Translations under genes and position numbers: made by a program | The notes under the pieces: generated by a model | The model's input: the letters and a program-made list of their open reading frames with translations, nothing else | What the model was told of the DNA's origin: nothing | The model's database searches: none | Shown here: positions 33,243 to 40,113 of the stretch, piece after piece | How positions within the stretch are numbered: position 1 is the first letter of the stretch | Layout: each line of letters opens with the position of its first letter | Assembly: GCA_022565875.1 (NCBI GenBank) | Contig: JAIULY010000006.1 | Span: 1-40,113, forward strand | Reading direction: 5' to 3' | DNA from: Schleiferiaceae bacterium | GTDB lineage: Bacteria; Bacteroidota; Bacteroidia; Flavobacteriales; Schleiferiaceae | Length of the DNA stretch: 40,113 nt

Positions 33243-34165
33243 TAAAGTTTGTAGAGGGAAAGGATATCGATTTTGATAAATGGGATGCGGTGATTCAGCG
33301 TGATCCTTATGGTAATATGTATGGTTACTCTTGGTATTTGGATATGATTGTTCCCGAGTGGCACGGCTTGGTTGCCGGGGATTATGAAAGCGTAATGCCG
33401 CTGCCAACAGCCAAAAAGTTTGGTTTGGATTATCTCACTCGTCCGTATGGTGCGCAACAATTAGGTATATACTCTAAAGACCCTATTTCTCAAGAATTGG
33501 TCAATGCATTTTTAAGTGCAATACCCAAAAAATATAAATGGGTAGATATCTACCTCAATCAGCACAATCCTGTTGAAGGAATTTCAGGGAGGGGTATTAC
33601 TGTTACCCCTCAGGTAAATGTAGAATTGAGTTTGGAGGTTCGTTACTCCTCTCTTTTCGAGTCTTATTCTAAACAAACCAAGCGCAACCTTAAAAAGGCG
33701 CAGAAGTTTCCTTTACAGCTTTTTGAACATGACAGCCCAGATGTTTTAGTGAGCTTGTTTCAGCGGAACAAAGGGAAAACGCTAAGCAACTTAACTGAAG
33801 AACATTACAGCAAAATTAAGCACATCATGTATGTCTTAATGCACAAACGAAAGGGATATTTGTGGACCGCATATGATGATAGGAATTCGATTTGTGCTGG
33901 AATTTTTTTCGCGGATATAGGAAATCGTGTGATTTTACTTTTCAGTGCTAATGACGCCTATGGAAAAGAAAGTCACGCCATAACTTGGTTGCTCGATACT
34001 TATTTTCAAGCCAAGGCAGGTGGCAATCAAATTTTTGATTTTGAGGGGAGCAATATTGAGGGACTCAAACAGTTTTATTTGGGCTTTGGTGGAGAAGCGC
34101 TATTGTATCATCGCGTAATACGCAATATCTTGCCTTTTCCATTGCGTTGGTTAAAGTCTAATTAA
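33233..34165 (+). CDS. FemAB/GNAT-like acyltransferase
   Basis: 310-residue protein of the FemAB/acetyltransferase-6 type with two GNAT-like halves. It contains MYGYSWYLDMIVPEWHGLV near the N-terminus, SYSKQTKRNLKKAQKFPLQL in the middle, and IFDFEGSNIEGLKQFYLGFGGE near the C-terminus; the last is a common signature of such proteins in exopolysaccharide loci. FemAB proteins transfer aminoacyl groups to peptidoglycan; relatives in glycan clusters may acylate sugars. It overlaps the deacetylase gene by 10 bases and is the last gene of the operon. Confidence 0.75.
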   Translation: MSVVKFVEGKDIDFDKWDAVIQRDPYGNMYGYSWYLDMIVPEWHGLVAGDYESVMPLPTAKKFGLDYLTRPYGAQQLGIYSKDPISQELVNAFLSAIPKKYKWVDIYLNQHNPVEGISGRGITVTPQVNVELSLEVRYSSLFESYSKQTKRNLKKAQKFPLQLFEHDSPDVLVSLFQRNKGKTLSNLTEEHYSKIKHIMYVLMHKRKGYLWTAYDDRNSICAGIFFADIGNRVILLFSANDAYGKESHAITWLLDTYFQAKAGGNQIFDFEGSNIEGLKQFYLGFGGEALLYHRVIRNILPFPLRWLKSN

Positions 34166-34195
34166 TTAACTTTTTATAAGTTTTACAATAGAGCG

Positions 34196-34897
34196 ATGAA
34201 AGGAAAGTACAGACATTTATTTTTCGATTTGGACCATACGTTGTGGGATTTCGAAAAGAATAGTGAAGAAACGTTAAAGGAGTTGTTCGAGCACTATAAG
34301 TTGTATACAAAAGTCCCCAGCTTTGAAGATTTTCATGCCACTTATATTCGGGTAAATAATGAGAAATGGGCAGCCTACCGAGCCGGTATTTTAGATAAAA
34401 GTACGTTAAGAGCGACGCGTTTTTTGGATACACTTGCCGCGTTTGATGCAGCGGAGGCTCCATTAGCGAAAGCACTAGACGAGCAATACCTATCCCGTTC
34501 ACCCTACAAAACTCATTTGATGCCAAATACCCTTGCCACTTTAGATGTTTTGAGGAGTCATTTTGAGTTGCACATCATCACCAATGGCTTTGTAGAGGTA
34601 CAGCGCACAAAAATTGAAAACTCAGGACTTCAGCCCTATTTTTCAAAGCGTATTTCTAGTGAGGAGGTTGGCGTCAATAAGCCTGATCCTAGGATATTTT
34701 CGCACGCGTTAACGCTTGCTGGTGCGGGAGCGTCAGAGAGTTTGATGATCGGAGATAATCACGAAGCCGATGTGTTAGGCGCTGCAGCTGTTGGTATGGA
34801 TCAAGTGTGGTACAGGTTGCAGGACTCTGGAAAGGAGGAGGTTGCAACTTATATTATTGCAGATTTGGCGGAGCTAGTTGAGCTTTTACGCCATTGA
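34196..34897 (+). CDS. yjjG: YjjG-family HAD phosphatase (noncanonical pyrimidine nucleotidase)
   Basis: Cytosolic HAD-superfamily phosphohydrolase of 233 residues. Motif I is FFDLDHTLWDF (Asp11 and Asp13), motif II is the Thr in IITNGF, motif III is the Lys in KPDPRIF, and motif IV is MIGDNHEADV. The DHTLWDFEKNSEETL start is specific to the YjjG/YfnB branch, which dephosphorylates dUMP, dTMP and noncanonical pyrimidine nucleotides. It lies 30 bases after the glycan operon and may be read through from it, though the function is unrelated. Confidence 0.88.
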   Translation: MKGKYRHLFFDLDHTLWDFEKNSEETLKELFEHYKLYTKVPSFEDFHATYIRVNNEKWAAYRAGILDKSTLRATRFLDTLAAFDAAEAPLAKALDEQYLSRSPYKTHLMPNTLATLDVLRSHFELHIITNGFVEVQRTKIENSGLQPYFSKRISSEEVGVNKPDPRIFSHALTLAGAGASESLMIGDNHEADVLGAAAVGMDQVWYRLQDSGKEEVATYIIADLAELVELLRH

Positions 34898-34984
34898 CAC
34901 AAGAAAAACAAGACCTTGGATAAGCGATAAAGTCAACAAAAAAACTTGTTGCAGAAATTACAAAAATACTGGGGTCAAAATGCC

Positions 34985-34992
34985 TAAATTTG
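34985..34992 (+). promoter_or_regulatory. Probable -7 element of secA
   Basis: TAAATTTG followed by CC matches TAnnTTTG exactly, 34 bases before the ATG. No TTG lies about 19 bases upstream. Confidence 0.5.
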
Positions 34993-35026
34993 CCACCCTA
35001 ATGAAAAGTTGAATAGATAGAAGCTC

Positions 35027-38000
35027 ATGATATCAAAAATTCTCGGAAAACTATTTGGATCCAAAGCCGACAAAGACATCAAACTCATCCAACCTTATTT
35101 GGATGCCATCAATAGAGTGGCCCCAGCGATAGCCAGTCTCAGCAACGATGCACTGCGCAACAAATCCCTTGAGTTTCGCCAGAAAATAGAAGAAGCAACG
35201 AATGCACAAGAGCAAGAGATTGCTGCCTTGCGCGTTGAGATTGATGCTGAGGAAAACATCGATCAAAAGGAGTTACTTTACAATCAGATTGACACCATTA
35301 ACAAAGCTATAGTAGAGACAACGGAAAAGGTTTTGGAAGACATTCTTCCGGAGGCTTTTGCTGTGATGCGCGAAACAGCCAAGCGTTTCAAGGAGAACGA
35401 ATGGGTAGAAGTCACCGCAACAGATTTTGACAGAGCTTTGGCCACTCGCTATGGTCACATCAAAATTGAAGGAGAGAAAGCCCTGTGGCACAACCGTTGG
35501 AATGCCGCAGGTACCGAGTTTGTTTGGGACATGGTGCACTACGATGTACAATTGATTGGTGGTACAGCATTACATCAAGGAAAAATTGCCGAAATGGCAA
35601 CAGGTGAAGGTAAAACCCTTGTGGCCACACTGCCGGTGTATTTGAATGCGCTACCGGGGAAAGGGGTGCATGTGGTGACGGTAAACGACTATTTGGCTAA
35701 GCGTGACTCTGAATGGATGGGGCCCATTTACCAATTTCATGGGTTAAAGGTAGATTGCATCGACAAGCATCAACCCAACTCTAATGAGCGTCGCAATGCC
35801 TATTTAGCAGATATTACCTTTGGAACGAATAACGAATTTGGCTTTGATTACTTGCGTGATAACATGGCCCGAAACCCGGAGGAATTGGTGCAGCGCGGCC
35901 ACAATTATGCCATTGTGGATGAGGTAGATTCCGTGTTGATTGACGATGCGCGTACCCCGTTAATCATTTCAGGGCCTACGCCAAAAGGTGATTTACACGA
36001 ATTTACGGAATTAAAGCCTTTTGTGGTAAAATTAGTGGCTGCTCAGCGTGCCAAGGTTACAGAGGATATATCAGAAGCCAAGCGATTGATAGGTGAAGGC
36101 GATACGGAAAAAGGCGGGTTCATGTTGCTGCGTGCTTATCGCGGATTGCCCAAAAACAAAGCCCTTATCAAGCTGCTCAGTCAAGATGGCATGCGCTCTC
36201 TATTGCAAAAAGTGGAGTCGGTTTACATGCAAGAGCAGAGCAAGAACATGTGGAAAGTAGACCAAGAGCTTTACTTCACCATAGACGAAAAGCACAATCA
36301 GATAGACCTTACTGAAAAGGGCATTCAGTTGTTGAGTGACGATACAGATGCCGACTTTTTTGTAATGCCAGACATTGCAGCAGAGATTTCTGAATTGGAA
36401 GTCAGTGAACTGTCACCGGAAGAAAAGAAAGAAAAGAAAGAAAAGTTTTTGCGTGACTTTTCGGTTAAGAGTGAGCGCATTCACACCATGAATCAATTGT
36501 TGAAGGCGTATACCGTTTTCGAGAAAGATGTAGAGTATGTGGTGATGGACAATAAGGTGAAGATTGTTGATGAGCAAACGGGTCGTATCATGGAAGGGCG
36601 TCGTTACTCTGATGGTCTACATCAAGCCATAGAGGCCAAAGAGAATGTGAAAATCGAAGCCGCTACACAAACCTATGCGACGGTTACGCTTCAAAATTAC
36701 TTCCGAATGTATAACAAACTGTCGGGTATGACAGGTACAGCGGAGACAGAAGCGGGCGAATTTTGGGAGATTTACAAATTGGATGTTGTAGTAATTCCCA
36801 CCAATCGTCCCATAGCCCGCGATGATAGGCAAGATGTTGTTTACAAGACACGTCGAGAGAAATTCAATGCGGTGATTGATGAAATTGAGCAATTGCGCAA
36901 CGCCAATCGTCCGATTCTTGTGGGAACAACGAATGTTGAGGTTTCTGAGTTGCTTTCGCGATCGTTGAAGTTGCGTAAAGTACCGCACAACGTATTGAAT
37001 GCCAAGTTACACCAAAAAGAAGCAGAGATTGTTGCTGTAGCAGGACAGCCTGGAAAGGTAACGATAGCGACCAATATGGCGGGTAGGGGAACAGATATCA
37101 AGTTAGCTGCTGAGAGTAAGGCAGCAGGCGGGCTAGCGATTATTGGAACGGAGCGTCATGATTCACGTCGTGTGGATCGCCAATTGCGTGGTCGTGCGGG
37201 ACGACAAGGAGATCCGGGAAGCTCGCAATTCTTTGTTTCGCTTGAGGATGATTTGATGCGAATGTTTGGCTCTGAACGCATCGCAGGAATTATGGATCGT
37301 CTTGGCTTGGAAGAAGGTGAGATGATACAGCACAGTATGGTGACGAAATCCATTGAGCGCGCCCAGCGAAAAGTGGAGGAAAACAACTTCGGTGTTCGGA
37401 AGCGTTTGCTTGAATACGATGACGTAATGAACTCTCAGCGCGAGGTGATTTACACGCGCCGCAGAAATGCCCTTTTTGGAGAGCGTTTGAGCGTAGATAT
37501 TGCAAATATGATTTATGATACCTGCGAGTCTATTCTAGCAGAATTTCATGAGGCTAGAGATTATCAAGGTTTTGATTTTGAGGTGTTGCGTGTTTTTGGG
37601 TTTCAAACGGTTATTACAGAAGAGGAATTCAATAAGTCTAAAACAAATGAAATTCAGGAAGCGCTTTACGGAAATGCATTGCGAAATTATACCGAAAAGA
37701 ATGTTCGCATAGCGGCTTCGGCTTTCCCTGTAATAAAGAATGTTTACGAAAGTCAAGCACAAAAGTTTATCAATATCGTGGTGCCATTTACGGATGGTGT
37801 CAAGGCCATTCAGGTTGTAACTAATTTAGAGCGCGCCTTTGAAACTGAGGGTAAGCAGTTGATTCGCGATTTTGAAAAGAATATCACTCTAGCGATTATA
37901 GACGATTCTTGGAAAGAGCATTTGCGCGACATGGACGACTTACGTCAGAGTGTGCAAGGAGCTGTATATGAGCAAAAAGATCCCTTGTTAATCTACAAAT

Positions 38001-38362
38001 TTGAGTCGTTTAAGCTGTTTAAGTTATTACTTGAAAAAACAAATAAAGAAGTAGTGAGCTTTTTGTTTAAGGGCAATTTACCAGCTCCGGATGCTTCACA
38101 AGTACGACAAGCGCCTGCTGCAACAAAGCCGGCTCCGCGTTTGAATACCAGCGGTCCAAACACAACCACCACAGCAAGAGGTAATCAGCCACAGCGCCAA
38201 GCACCTCCAAAACAACAGACAGTTGTGAATGACTTGAAAATTAGCCGCAACGAACGCGTAACGATTTTCAATGCTGTAAGTGGGGAGAAGCAAACACTCA
38301 AGTACAAGCAAGCCCAGCCTATGATAGAAACAGGACAATGGCAATTGCTAGATAAATCATAA
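35027..38362 (+). CDS. secA: Preprotein translocase ATPase SecA
   Basis: Motor ATPase driving Sec-dependent export through SecYEG. Walker A is ATGEGKT (191-197), Walker B is [10 protein letters not shown] (297-306), and the C-terminal helicase motifs include [13 protein letters not shown] and [24 protein letters not shown]. At 1,111 residues it is about 200 longer than E. coli SecA, through an N-terminal insert (about 60-170) and one near 330-430, as in other Bacteroidota. The C-terminal zinc tail CxCxSGx8CH is absent; after a Pro/Ala/Gln-rich linker the protein ends [20 protein letters not shown] and a short hydrophobic tail. The gene stands alone with its own promoter and terminator. Confidence 0.97.
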   Translation: MISKILGKLFGSKADKDIKLIQPYLDAINRVAPAIASLSNDALRNKSLEFRQKIEEATNAQEQEIAALRVEIDAEENIDQKELLYNQIDTINKAIVETTEKVLEDILPEAFAVMRETAKRFKENEWVEVTATDFDRALATRYGHIKIEGEKALWHNRWNAAGTEFVWDMVHYDVQLIGGTALHQGKIAEMATGEGKTLVATLPVYLNALPGKGVHVVTVNDYLAKRDSEWMGPIYQFHGLKVDCIDKHQPNSNERRNAYLADITFGTNNEFGFDYLRDNMARNPEELVQRGHNYAIVDEVDSVLIDDARTPLIISGPTPKGDLHEFTELKPFVVKLVAAQRAKVTEDISEAKRLIGEGDTEKGGFMLLRAYRGLPKNKALIKLLSQDGMRSLLQKVESVYMQEQSKNMWKVDQELYFTIDEKHNQIDLTEKGIQLLSDDTDADFFVMPDIAAEISELEVSELSPEEKKEKKEKFLRDFSVKSERIHTMNQLLKAYTVFEKDVEYVVMDNKVKIVDEQTGRIMEGRRYSDGLHQAIEAKENVKIEAATQTYATVTLQNYFRMYNKLSGMTGTAETEAGEFWEIYKLDVVVIPTNRPIARDDRQDVVYKTRREKFNAVIDEIEQLRNANRPILVGTTNVEVSELLSRSLKLRKVPHNVLNAKLHQKEAEIVAVAGQPGKVTIATNMAGRGTDIKLAAESKAAGGLAIIGTERHDSRRVDRQLRGRAGRQGDPGSSQFFVSLEDDLMRMFGSERIAGIMDRLGLEEGEMIQHSMVTKSIERAQRKVEENNFGVRKRLLEYDDVMNSQREVIYTRRRNALFGERLSVDIANMIYDTCESILAEFHEARDYQGFDFEVLRVFGFQTVITEEEFNKSKTNEIQEALYGNALRNYTEKNVRIAASAFPVIKNVYESQAQKFINIVVPFTDGVKAIQVVTNLERAFETEGKQLIRDFEKNITLAIIDDSWKEHLRDMDDLRQSVQGAVYEQKDPLLIYKFESFKLFKLLLEKTNKEVVSFLFKGNLPAPDASQVRQAPAATKPAPRLNTSGPNTTTTARGNQPQRQAPPKQQTVVNDLKISRNERVTIFNAVSGEKQTLKYKQAQPMIETGQWQLLDKS

Positions 38363-38369
38363 ATACAGG

Positions 38370-38403
38370 AACTGGAGGTTGTTATGCAACCTTCAGTTTT
38401 TTT
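38370..38403 (+). terminator. Terminator of secA
   Basis: AACTGGAGGTTG (38370-38381) pairs with CAACCTTCAGTT (38387-38398), 12 pairs with one G-U, followed by T through 38403. Confidence 0.92.
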
Positions 38404-38418
38404 AGCCCCATAGCACAT

Positions 38419-38448
38419 TTTGTGCTCAAGAGTGCTTGGATAACTTTA
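38419..38448 (+). promoter_or_regulatory. Probable promoter of the MFS gene
   Basis: TTTG (38419-38422), 18 bases, then TAACTTTA (38441-38448), one mismatch from TAnnTTTG. The TTTG falls inside a small hairpin AGCACA-TTT-TGTGCT (38412-38426). The leader would be about 90 bases. Confidence 0.45.
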
Positions 38449-38545
38449 GTGTTTTTAATGGGTTTGAAGGTCATTATCTTTTACCAAATCACATTGAGGA
38501 AATAGGTTTAGAACCGCACCGAAAAATCAGTTCATTACAACGAAC

Positions 38546-39733
38546 ATGGCGAAAACCAATAAGCCACTTTTAGTTTTATTTGTCACTATTTTTCTTGATT
38601 TGTTGGGCTTTGGTATTGTGATACCTATTTTGCCCATTTTCGCAAGGGAGTTAGGGGCGAGTGGTTTCTTAATTGGGCTCATTGCAGGCTCGTATAGTTT
38701 AATGCAATTTGGTTTTGCAACTTTTTGGGGAGGTCTCAGTGATCGCATCGGACGACGCCCTGTCATTCTTATAAGTATTGGGATAATGGCGGTATCCTAT
38801 CTCTTTTTCGGATTTGCAACAAGCATAGGAGCGCTCCTTGTTGCTCGCGTTTTAGCCGGTATTGGCGCTGCCAACCTTTCAGCAGCCCAAGCCTATATAT
38901 CTGACATTTCTACCCCAGAAAATAGAACTAAGAATTTTGGTCTCATTGGCGCAGCTTTCGGTTTAGGGTTTATTTTTGGTCCCCCAATTGGTGGGTTTAT
39001 AAAAGAACATTACTCCATCGAGTGGGTAGGGTATTTTACTATGCTGCTTTGTGTTGGGAATTTTGTTTTGGCTTATTTTGCGTTGCCAGAGAGCATTACC
39101 GCCAAGAATAAAACGGCGGCCATATTGACGAATCCGGCAAGAGATATTCTGTTGGGATTAAAGCGCAAAACCATACGAGAATTACTTACCGTAAACTTCA
39201 TCTTTATATCCGCCATGAGTATGATGCATGTGACTGCTACATTGATGTGGGTAGAGCACTATGATTTCTCAGAAGCAGAAGTCGGGTATGTTTTTGCGTA
39301 TATAGGCTTTTTAGCCGTCTTAATTCAAGGGGGGCTTATTGGCTGGTTTAATCGCAAATTTGGTGATTATAATTTATTGATTATCGGAAACATCGCCATG
39401 TGTATTGGTTTGACATTTTTGCCCTTTGTGCCACCTAAATGGTTTATACCTCTGGCGTTGCTGTTGTTGCTGTTTATTTCTTTTGGCAATTCTTTCCTCA
39501 CGCCGACTATCAACGCGTTGATTTCAGACAATGCGGCGAATCATGAAAAAGGAAAGTTACTTGGTACTAACCAAAGTTTGGGGTCTTTAGCCAGAGTTGT
39601 AGGGCCCATTTTAGGAGGAACGCTTTATGGAATACAGTTTCAGATTCCGTATGTTGTGTCGGGAGCTATTATGATACTGAGCGGAGTATTGTCGTATCGA
39701 ATGATAGCCTTGCACAGGAGTCAAGAGGGGTAG
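38546..39733 (+). CDS. MFS transporter, TetA-like DHA1 family
   Basis: Twelve-helix major facilitator of 395 residues in the inner membrane. Motif A is GGLSDRIGRRPVIL (62-75) between helices 2 and 3, motif C-like GAAFGLGFIFGPPIGG lies in helix 5, and the first helix DLLGFGIVIPILPIFA is typical of TetA/DHA1 proton-coupled exporters. Substrates of this branch range from tetracycline to other drugs or metabolites; no regulator gene is next to it, so resistance should not be assumed. It has its own weak promoter. No clear terminator was seen downstream. Confidence 0.87.
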   Translation: MAKTNKPLLVLFVTIFLDLLGFGIVIPILPIFARELGASGFLIGLIAGSYSLMQFGFATFWGGLSDRIGRRPVILISIGIMAVSYLFFGFATSIGALLVARVLAGIGAANLSAAQAYISDISTPENRTKNFGLIGAAFGLGFIFGPPIGGFIKEHYSIEWVGYFTMLLCVGNFVLAYFALPESITAKNKTAAILTNPARDILLGLKRKTIRELLTVNFIFISAMSMMHVTATLMWVEHYDFSEAEVGYVFAYIGFLAVLIQGGLIGWFNRKFGDYNLLIIGNIAMCIGLTFLPFVPPKWFIPLALLLLLFISFGNSFLTPTINALISDNAANHEKGKLLGTNQSLGSLARVVGPILGGTLYGIQFQIPYVVSGAIMILSGVLSYRMIALHRSQEG

Positions 39734-39890
39734 TTGGAGACAGTATTATTGAGTAGTTAGGTATGATGCGTGGCTTGTTTCTTAAAGTTTATGCATATCG
39801 CAGTTTAATCCTTTAAATTTGGGTAGGGAGTTAGGATAGTTTCGATGCTGCGTTGGGGTATTCATGTAATTATTCTTTAGAGGTATCAAT
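39734..39890. other. Interval between the MFS gene and the transposase remnant
   Basis: No gene recognised. TAAATTTG at 39814-39821 fits a -7 element, but nothing is visible for it to drive. GGGGTATTCATGTAATTATT, beginning at 39856, could be the terminal inverted repeat of the insertion sequence, because IS1595-type ends begin with G-rich bases; the other end is outside the window. Confidence 0.35.
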
Positions 39891-40113
39891 TTAAGCGCTT
39901 ATTACAATTTGTTTATTACCAAAGTGTTCATTGCCAACCATCCTAGAAATAAGGTTGTCAAAAATAGTTACCTTGGTTTGAAAACGATTTATTCGATAGC
40001 TAAATTCATTCAAATACCGTGAAATGTGTCAATCATGTAGGAATTGATACTTCGCAACCAAGACTTTAGCTGATGAATTACTGTATTTATTTGAAAGGAG
40101 GTTCCTGTATTAC
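39891..40113 (-). pseudogene. C-terminal remnant of an IS1595-like transposase, frameshifted, cut by window edge
   Basis: Reading the minus strand from the right edge, one frame gives NTGTSF then VIHQLKSWLRSINSYMIDTF and stops at 40010-40012. Another frame continues with RYLNEFSYRINRF, IFDNLISRMVGNEHFGNKQI and VISA before TAA at 39893-39891. Together they match the C-terminal region of ISXO2/IS1595-type DDE transposases as I know it: a VHQLKSWLR block followed by a YLNEFxxRxNR block and a hydrophobic end. The frame change falls at about 40017-40021, where one C appears to be missing (cac-ggt instead of cac-cgg). The piece is too short to stand out as an open reading frame. The upstream part, including most catalytic residues, lies outside the window. 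Confidence 0.72.

Noticed and set aside
38546-39733. Tetracycline-resistance gene
   Set aside because: The protein is only TetA-like at family level; there is no adjacent TetR-type regulator and the branch includes many unrelated exporters.
40090-40106. GAAAGGAGGT near the right edge as a 16S rRNA end or strong ribosome binding site
   Set aside because: Only nine bases match the 3' end of 16S on the minus strand and the adjoining bases do not; as a binding site it would serve an unseen gene, and the same bases are better explained as transposase codons on the other strand.

Overview
The window is a chromosomal segment from a Bacteroidota bacterium, most likely a member of Flavobacteriales. 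This is read from the gene content (flavobacterial-type carotenoid genes, a SecA of about 1,110 residues, an OmpP1/FadL-family protein beside proS and rpsT, a bL31 type B protein), from repeated matches to the Bacteroidota promoter (TTG, about 19 bases, TAnnTTTG), and from the scarcity of Shine-Dalgarno sequences. Most of the window is ordinary core genome. The right edge carries a broken insertion-sequence remnant, and the more accessory parts are a four-gene envelope/glycan operon and a low-complexity lipoprotein.

Layout. Bases 1-3915 (+) are one tight operon: crtI (5' end outside the window), crtB, idi, a tetrahydrobiopterin-type 6-pyruvoyl-tetrahydropterin synthase and folE. It couples C40 carotenoid synthesis to pterin synthesis and ends at a strong terminator. 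A 514-base gene-free stretch with imperfect repeats follows. Bases 4430-6290 (-) hold a PLP-dependent ACC deaminase/D-cysteine desulfhydrase-like enzyme and a secreted LysM glucosaminidase. A CAAX-type membrane protease (6667-7575, +) converges on sufS-sufE-sufT (7648-9674, -), which lacks sufBCD and has a promoter overlaid by inverted repeats. Bases 9824-14170 (-) are an operon of an M28 aminopeptidase with a PDZ domain, gpsA, tsaE and an alanine-dehydrogenase-family protein.

Bases 14397-21451 (+) carry an OsmC-family protein, the dipeptidase pepD, an HtrA/DegQ protease, two cation/proton antiporters (nhaA and a KefB-type protein) and rpmE2. These fit redox, envelope-stress and ion homeostasis, each unit ending in a clear terminator. 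Bases 21583-26599 (-) encode exported proteins: an OmpP1/FadL-like barrel, a purple-acid-phosphatase-like metallophosphoesterase, and a lipoprotein with aromatic/glycine repeats and a long basic Ser/Arg/Ala/Pro tail. Bases 26678-29651 (+) carry proS, tRNA-Glu(UUC) co-oriented with rpsT behind two tandem promoters, and radC.

Bases 29828-34165 (+) are a translationally overlapping operon: a QW-motif alpha/alpha-toroid protein, an AAC(3)-fold acyltransferase, a polysaccharide-deacetylase-like protein and a FemAB/GNAT-like protein, probably modifying a surface glycan. A YjjG-like HAD phosphatase, secA and an MFS transporter follow. The last about 220 bases (39891-40113, -) encode the C-terminal part of an IS1595-like transposase broken by a one-base frameshift. 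I found no CRISPR array, phage module or complete defence system.
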